A stretch of DNA of 11,235 bases from the NCBI GenBank assembly GCA_937893835.1, contig CALCSS010000090.1, positions 1 to 11,235 on the forward strand, read 5' to 3'. This DNA comes from an uncultured Fidelibacterota bacterium (GTDB lineage: Bacteria; Fidelibacterota; Marinisomatia; Marinisomatales; UBA1611). Positions 7,570-11,235 of this stretch are shown in pieces. A program made the position numbers and the translations under genes. Positions within the stretch are counted from its first letter, which is position 1; every line of letters starts with the position of its first letter. The notes under the pieces were generated by a model. That model made no database searches. It was not told where the DNA came from and worked only from the letters and a program-made list of their open reading frames with translations.

Positions 7570-8520
7570 ATGAGAATACGTGATAAGATCAAAAAACCAC
7601 AACGTCCTGTGGTGGCATATGAGATATTGCCACCAAGAGAGAAGGATGGAACATTGAATTCCTATGCTGAGACAATAAGTTCCTTATTATCTCAAACACA
7701 TATTGATGCTATCAATATACCGGAGGTACATGATGAGGTCGCAAGAGGGGATCGTCCTGTTGCAAATCAAAAAAGAGGAGAGCCAAGAGAATTTGGCAGG
7801 CTATTACAGGATATCGTTGGTATCGAGGCCATTGTCAATAGAGTCGTGGTACACCATGATCATGATACTCAAATGAGATGGCTGGAAGAGACGAATGTAG
7901 AATATGAGATAGAAAACATGATCATAGTAGGTGGAGAATCAAGTAAAGTAGAGTACCCTGGGCCAACAGTCAATGAAGCTTTGGAAGCGATATCAAATAT
8001 CTACAATAATAATGGTGGAGATATATTTTGTGGAGGCATTGCCATACCAAGTAGAGAGGAAGAGTCAAAAAATTTGATAAGGAAAAGTGATCATGGTTCA
8101 GAATTCTTCACCACTCAAGTTCTATATGACTCTGACAATATCATAAGAATGATGAATAATTATCAAGCTAGGTGTAATGAGCTCAATACTTTTCCTAGGC
8201 GAATATTATTGAGTTTTGCACCAGTCTCCTCCCAGAAGAACATAGAATTCTTAAAGTGGCTGGGCGTTGAGATACCATCCGATACTGAAAGGTACTTGCA
8301 AGGCAGACCAGGCTCGATGAAAGAGCGTTCGTTGGATGTTGCGATTGAGGTTCTTAATGAGATATTGGTCAATATAGAAAAAAATGACCTAAAAGTCCCT
8401 GTTGGCCTTAATGTTGAGCATATAATGTCTTACAACTTTCAATCCTCTGTGGAAATGTTACAAGAGTTGGCACGCATCTATAGGGAGTTTTGCATAAAAA
8501 CACAAAATTATTCTTTTTAA
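7570..8520 (+). CDS. metF: Divergent methylenetetrahydrofolate reductase (MetF-like)
   Basis: The likely role is reduction of 5,10-methylene-THF to 5-methyl-THF, the methyl donor for the MetH encoded just upstream. The 316-residue protein fits a single MetF TIM barrel. AYEILPPRE (E18) aligns with the FEFFPPR motif holding the E. coli catalytic Glu, FFTTQVLYD aligns with the ITQFFFD region, and the C-terminal NVEHIMSYN sits where MetF has its HFYTLN segment. The overall match is weak. The usual LRGD motif, whose Asp contacts flavin and folate in E. coli, reads VGGE here (E123), and the protein contains an unusual VHHDHDT stretch. It starts two bases after the metH stop, with an AAAAGG site just before it. 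Context makes MTHFR activity the best call. A flavin-free type, as reported for mycobacteria, or another folate or one-carbon TIM-barrel enzyme remains possible. Confidence 0.72.
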   Translation: MRIRDKIKKPQRPVVAYEILPPREKDGTLNSYAETISSLLSQTHIDAINIPEVHDEVARGDRPVANQKRGEPREFGRLLQDIVGIEAIVNRVVVHHDHDTQMRWLEETNVEYEIENMIIVGGESSKVEYPGPTVNEALEAISNIYNNNGGDIFCGGIAIPSREEESKNLIRKSDHGSEFFTTQVLYDSDNIIRMMNNYQARCNELNTFPRRILLSFAPVSSQKNIEFLKWLGVEIPSDTERYLQGRPGSMKERSLDVAIEVLNEILVNIEKNDLKVPVGLNVEHIMSYNFQSSVEMLQELARIYREFCIKTQNYSF

Positions 8521-8532
8521 TTAATATTAAAT

Positions 8533-8575
8533 TCGCCGCTTATTAAGTTCAAATATTGGCGATAAACTAGAAGGA
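8533..8575 (+). promoter_or_regulatory. Unassigned hairpin leader before metK
   Basis: In the 61-base gap before metK, UCGCC (8533-8537) can pair with GGCGA (8558-8562) around a 20-base loop. AUAAACUAGAAGGA follows, whose AAGGA (8571-8575) is the metK ribosome-binding site, six bases before the ATG. The layout, a stem followed by AUAAA and a purine-rich strand, loosely resembles the SAM-II aptamer before metH, and UUC in the loop (8548-8550) could pair with GGA in the Shine-Dalgarno. The conserved CC and AUUGC signals are missing. A TAATAT (8522-8527) six bases before the stem could be a -10 box, without a clear -35. It may be a degenerate or different regulatory RNA, or chance. Confidence 0.3.
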
Positions 8576-8581
8576 AAATCT

Positions 8582-9757
8582 ATGAGTAAATTTTTATTCA
8601 CATCGGAATCTGTTACGGAAGGTCATCCCGATAAGGCCTGTGATGCTTTTTCAGATGCCATATTGGATGAGATCCTGTCCAATGATAACGAGGCACATGT
8701 CGCGTGTGAGTCATTGGCCACAAAGGGCCTTGTGGTCATATCTGGAGAGGTAAGGACCACAGCATCAATTGATGTTGATAAAGTGGTGAAGGATACCATT
8801 AGGACCATAGGCTATCATAAGGAAAATAGTGGTGTCGACCCTGAAGATGTGGAGGTTTTATCTAAACTTCACGAACAGAGCCCTGAGATCGCTCAGGGAG
8901 TTGATTCTCATGATACAGCTGAACAAGGCGCTGGTGATCAAGGCCTGATGTTTGGTTTTGCATGTAAGGAAACCCCAGAATTGATGCCTCTACCGATCCA
9001 GATATCTCATAGGTTGACTGAAAGATTGACCCAATTGAGGAAAGACGGCACACTTCCTTGGCTTAGACCTGATGGAAAATCTCAAGTTTCTGTCAGATAT
9101 GACAATAGGCAACCTATAGCAGTGGACAAGACGGTCATCGCAACTCAGCATGACGATATGCTCTCTGAATATGGTAGCGAGTCAGGCGAACTCGAATTCG
9201 TAAGGTCAGAGGTAATAGAGCATGTGATAAGACCGGTACTCGACTCCTATGGATATGCATATGAAGATAATTTTATCGTAAATGGCACTGGAAGATTTGT
9301 TTATGGTGGACCAGAGGCTGATACCGGTCTTACAGGCAGGAAGATAATTGTTGATACCTATGGTGGTTATGCTCCCCACGGAGGCGGTGCGTTCTCTGGT
9401 AAGGATCCGTCAAAAGTGGATCGAAGCGCAACATATATGGCAAGGTACATTGCAAAGAACATTGTTGCGGCAGATCTTGCAGAACGCTGTGAAGTGCAGC
9501 TCTCATATGGAATCGGTGTTGCAGAGCCTACGTCTTTCTATGTCAAGACACAGGGCACTGGTAAAAAGGATGATGATGAAATCACAAGACTTGCAAGGGA
9601 TGTATTCCCCATTAAGCCGGGAGAGATCGTTGCACATTTAGATCTAAAAAAGCCTCGATATAGACAAACGGCTGCATATGGCCATTTTGGACGAGAGCTT
9701 GATCAATTCACCTGGGAAAAGACCGATATGGTCGAGACCCTTTTAAAAAATTTATAG
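8582..9757 (+). CDS. metK: S-adenosylmethionine synthetase
   Basis: MetK makes SAM from methionine and ATP, releasing phosphate and pyrophosphate, and is the cell's source of SAM for methylation. The protein has 391 residues, close to the 384 of E. coli. N-terminal SESVTEGHPDK supplies H15, D17 and K18, matching the ATP and metal residues of the family. GAGDQGLMFG carries D119, and the glycine-rich GGGAFSGKDPSKVDRS block carries K274 and D280 in the phosphate-binding region. A central GTGRFVYGGPEADTGLTGRK segment is also typical. The start is supported by AAGGA six bases upstream and by the normal distance to the SESVTEGHPDK motif. It lies between the metF-like gene and ahcY and ends nine bases from ahcY's start, so it is probably cotranscribed with ahcY, and possibly with metH when the upstream attenuator is open. 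Confidence 0.98.
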   Translation: MSKFLFTSESVTEGHPDKACDAFSDAILDEILSNDNEAHVACESLATKGLVVISGEVRTTASIDVDKVVKDTIRTIGYHKENSGVDPEDVEVLSKLHEQSPEIAQGVDSHDTAEQGAGDQGLMFGFACKETPELMPLPIQISHRLTERLTQLRKDGTLPWLRPDGKSQVSVRYDNRQPIAVDKTVIATQHDDMLSEYGSESGELEFVRSEVIEHVIRPVLDSYGYAYEDNFIVNGTGRFVYGGPEADTGLTGRKIIVDTYGGYAPHGGGAFSGKDPSKVDRSATYMARYIAKNIVAADLAERCEVQLSYGIGVAEPTSFYVKTQGTGKKDDDEITRLARDVFPIKPGEIVAHLDLKKPRYRQTAAYGHFGRELDQFTWEKTDMVETLLKNL

Positions 9758-9765
9758 GAGAGAAC

Positions 9766-11211
9766 ATGTCTGAAACTTTAATGACTAAATCTATTGTAGA
9801 GCAATCACCATACAAGGTGAAGGACCTATCACTGGCCGGTGATGGAAGAAAGGCACTTGACATTGCTGAAAAAGAGATGCCAGGTTTGATGTCCACTCGT
9901 CGTAAATATGGTTCTGAAAAACCCCTGGCCGGTAAAAAACTAACGGGTTCACTACATATGACCGTTGAGACAGCAGTTCTCATAGAGACACTGGTCGAAC
10001 TTGGTGCAGACGTAAGATGGGCAAGTTGTAATATCTTCTCGACCCAAGACCATGCCGCAGCCGTCATCGCAGAGTCTGGTGTTCCTGTCTATGCCTGGAA
10101 GGGAGAGACACTTGAAGAATATTGGTGGTGCACAATGCAGGCACTTACTTTTCCTGATGGGTCAGGTCCAGATCTCATAGTGGATGATGGTGGAGATGCT
10201 ACCTTATTGATACACAAAGGTTATGAGCTTGAGGAGTATTTTGCAAAATATGGGAAAGTACCAGATATTACCACTGATATAGAGGAAGAGAGGATCATTG
10301 AGAATCTATTGAGGGAGATACTAGATAAAGACCCAGATCATTGGCACAAGGTACAAAGGAATGTCATTGGTGTATCTGAAGAGACGACAACTGGAGTACA
10401 TAGATTGGTCCAAATGGAAAAGGATGGGCATCTACTATTCCCTGCATATAATGTTAACGATTCTGTCACAAAGTCAAAATTTGATAATGTCTATGGATGT
10501 CGAGAATCTCTTGCAGATGGTCTCAAACGTGCGCTTGACGTCATGGTGGCTGGTAAGACTGTCGTGGTCTGTGGCTATGGTGATGTGGGAAGAGGTTGTG
10601 CTCAGTCAATGCGTGGATACGGCGCAAGGGTCATTGTGACGGAGATCGATCCTATATGTGCATTGCAGGCAGCGATGGAAGGATATGAAGTAACAACAGT
10701 AGAGAAAGTACTTGGGGATGGACATATCTTTGTCACTACTACAGGGAACAAGGATGTGATTACAAAAGACCATATGTATGGAATGAAAGATCAAGCGATC
10801 GTATGCAACATTGGTCATTTTGATAATGAGATTCAGGTCAATTCATTGAATGATGATGCTTCAGTCCAACGAGAGACGATCAAGCCGCAAGTACATAGAT
10901 ACCAATTTCCTGATGGCCATGAGGTCTTCTTACTTGCTGAGGGAAGATTGGTCAATCTTGGCTGTGCAACAGGTCATCCCAGTTTTGTAATGTCAAATTC
11001 ATTTACTAATCAGGTCATGGCACAAATTGCTTTGGCAAAGGATGCTCCAGAACTAGGTGTCTATATGCTTCCAAAGGAATTAGATGAGGAGGTGGCGCGT
11101 CTTCATTTGGCCCATCTTGGTGTTGTCTTGACGGAATTGACAGACGAACAAGCAGATTATATTGGAGTATCAAAGGATGGACCTTATAAGCCAGATCATT
11201 ATAGATATTAA
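9766..11211 (+). CDS. ahcY: Adenosylhomocysteinase (S-adenosylhomocysteine hydrolase)
   Basis: This NAD-dependent cytosolic enzyme splits S-adenosylhomocysteine, the product and inhibitor of methyltransferases, into adenosine and homocysteine, which MetH then remethylates. Motifs in order are LTGSLHMTVETAVLIETL, VDDGGD (D141), SEETTTGVHRL (E206), and NDSVTKSKFDNVYGC, with K236 (the counterpart of human K186), D240, N241 and C245. The Rossmann NAD motif GYGDVGRG (270-277) and the C-terminal KPDHYRY tail follow. At 481 residues it is the long form, carrying an insert of roughly 40 residues before SEETTTG (about 150-195) that the 432-residue human enzyme lacks; this is common in bacteria and plants. 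AGGAG (9756-9760) overlaps the metK stop and sits five bases before the ATG, supporting this start. The presence of ahcY implies one-step SAH recycling; no pfs/luxS-type alternative is seen here. Confidence 0.98.
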   Translation: MSETLMTKSIVEQSPYKVKDLSLAGDGRKALDIAEKEMPGLMSTRRKYGSEKPLAGKKLTGSLHMTVETAVLIETLVELGADVRWASCNIFSTQDHAAAVIAESGVPVYAWKGETLEEYWWCTMQALTFPDGSGPDLIVDDGGDATLLIHKGYELEEYFAKYGKVPDITTDIEEERIIENLLREILDKDPDHWHKVQRNVIGVSEETTTGVHRLVQMEKDGHLLFPAYNVNDSVTKSKFDNVYGCRESLADGLKRALDVMVAGKTVVVCGYGDVGRGCAQSMRGYGARVIVTEIDPICALQAAMEGYEVTTVEKVLGDGHIFVTTTGNKDVITKDHMYGMKDQAIVCNIGHFDNEIQVNSLNDDASVQRETIKPQVHRYQFPDGHEVFLLAEGRLVNLGCATGHPSFVMSNSFTNQVMAQIALAKDAPELGVYMLPKELDEEVARLHLAHLGVVLTELTDEQADYIGVSKDGPYKPDHYRY

Positions 11212-11235
11212 TCTAAGATCATTATAAACAATAAA

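Noticed and set aside
9758..9765. SAH riboswitch before ahcY
   Set aside because: Only eight bases separate metK and ahcY, with a Shine-Dalgarno filling them; there is no space for an aptamer.
11212..11235. Further element after ahcY
   Set aside because: Only 24 AT-rich bases remain, with no hairpin or start that can be supported.
1..11235. CRISPR arrays, tandem repeats, IS ends, tRNA or rRNA genes
   Set aside because: None was seen on reading through; nearly all sequence is accounted for by eight protein genes and two short leaders.

Overview
The window is one densely packed, single-strand stretch of a bacterial chromosome. It is AT-rich (roughly 40% GC by eye) and every convincing gene is on the + strand. 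All genes look like core metabolism or housekeeping; no transposase, phage gene, CRISPR array, tRNA or rRNA is visible. Several starts have a purine-rich Shine-Dalgarno site. Gene content, base composition and a SAM-II-like riboswitch would suit a marine heterotroph, possibly an uncultured FCB-type lineage such as Marinimicrobia, but that placement is a weak inference.

Left part (1-3879): the 3' end of lspA (lipoprotein signal peptidase), an RluD-type 23S rRNA pseudouridine synthase, a XerC/D tyrosine recombinase and an ATP-dependent PEP carboxykinase. The first three overlap by 4 and 8 bases, and pckA follows after 12 bases, so they read as one transcription unit.

Middle (3880-4015): a 136-base gap holds the most interesting element. 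A sigma70-like promoter is followed almost at the expected +1 by a SAM-II-type aptamer: a 7-bp P1 stem, a conserved loop and the pseudoknot strand GCUAAAUAGG. Next comes a CCGG/CCGG hairpin with seven U residues that end flush against the metH start codon. The aptamer's 3' strand can alternatively pair with the terminator, so a complete SAM-off switch working by transcription attenuation can be drawn.

Right part (4016-11211): metH (cobalamin methionine synthase), a divergent metF-like reductase, metK (SAM synthetase) and ahcY (S-adenosylhomocysteine hydrolase). Together they form the activated methyl cycle: methyl-THF supply, homocysteine to methionine, methionine to SAM, and SAH back to homocysteine. 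The likely logic is that SAM, the product, shuts off the pathway at the metH leader. A second, unassigned hairpin lies in the 61-base gap before metK.
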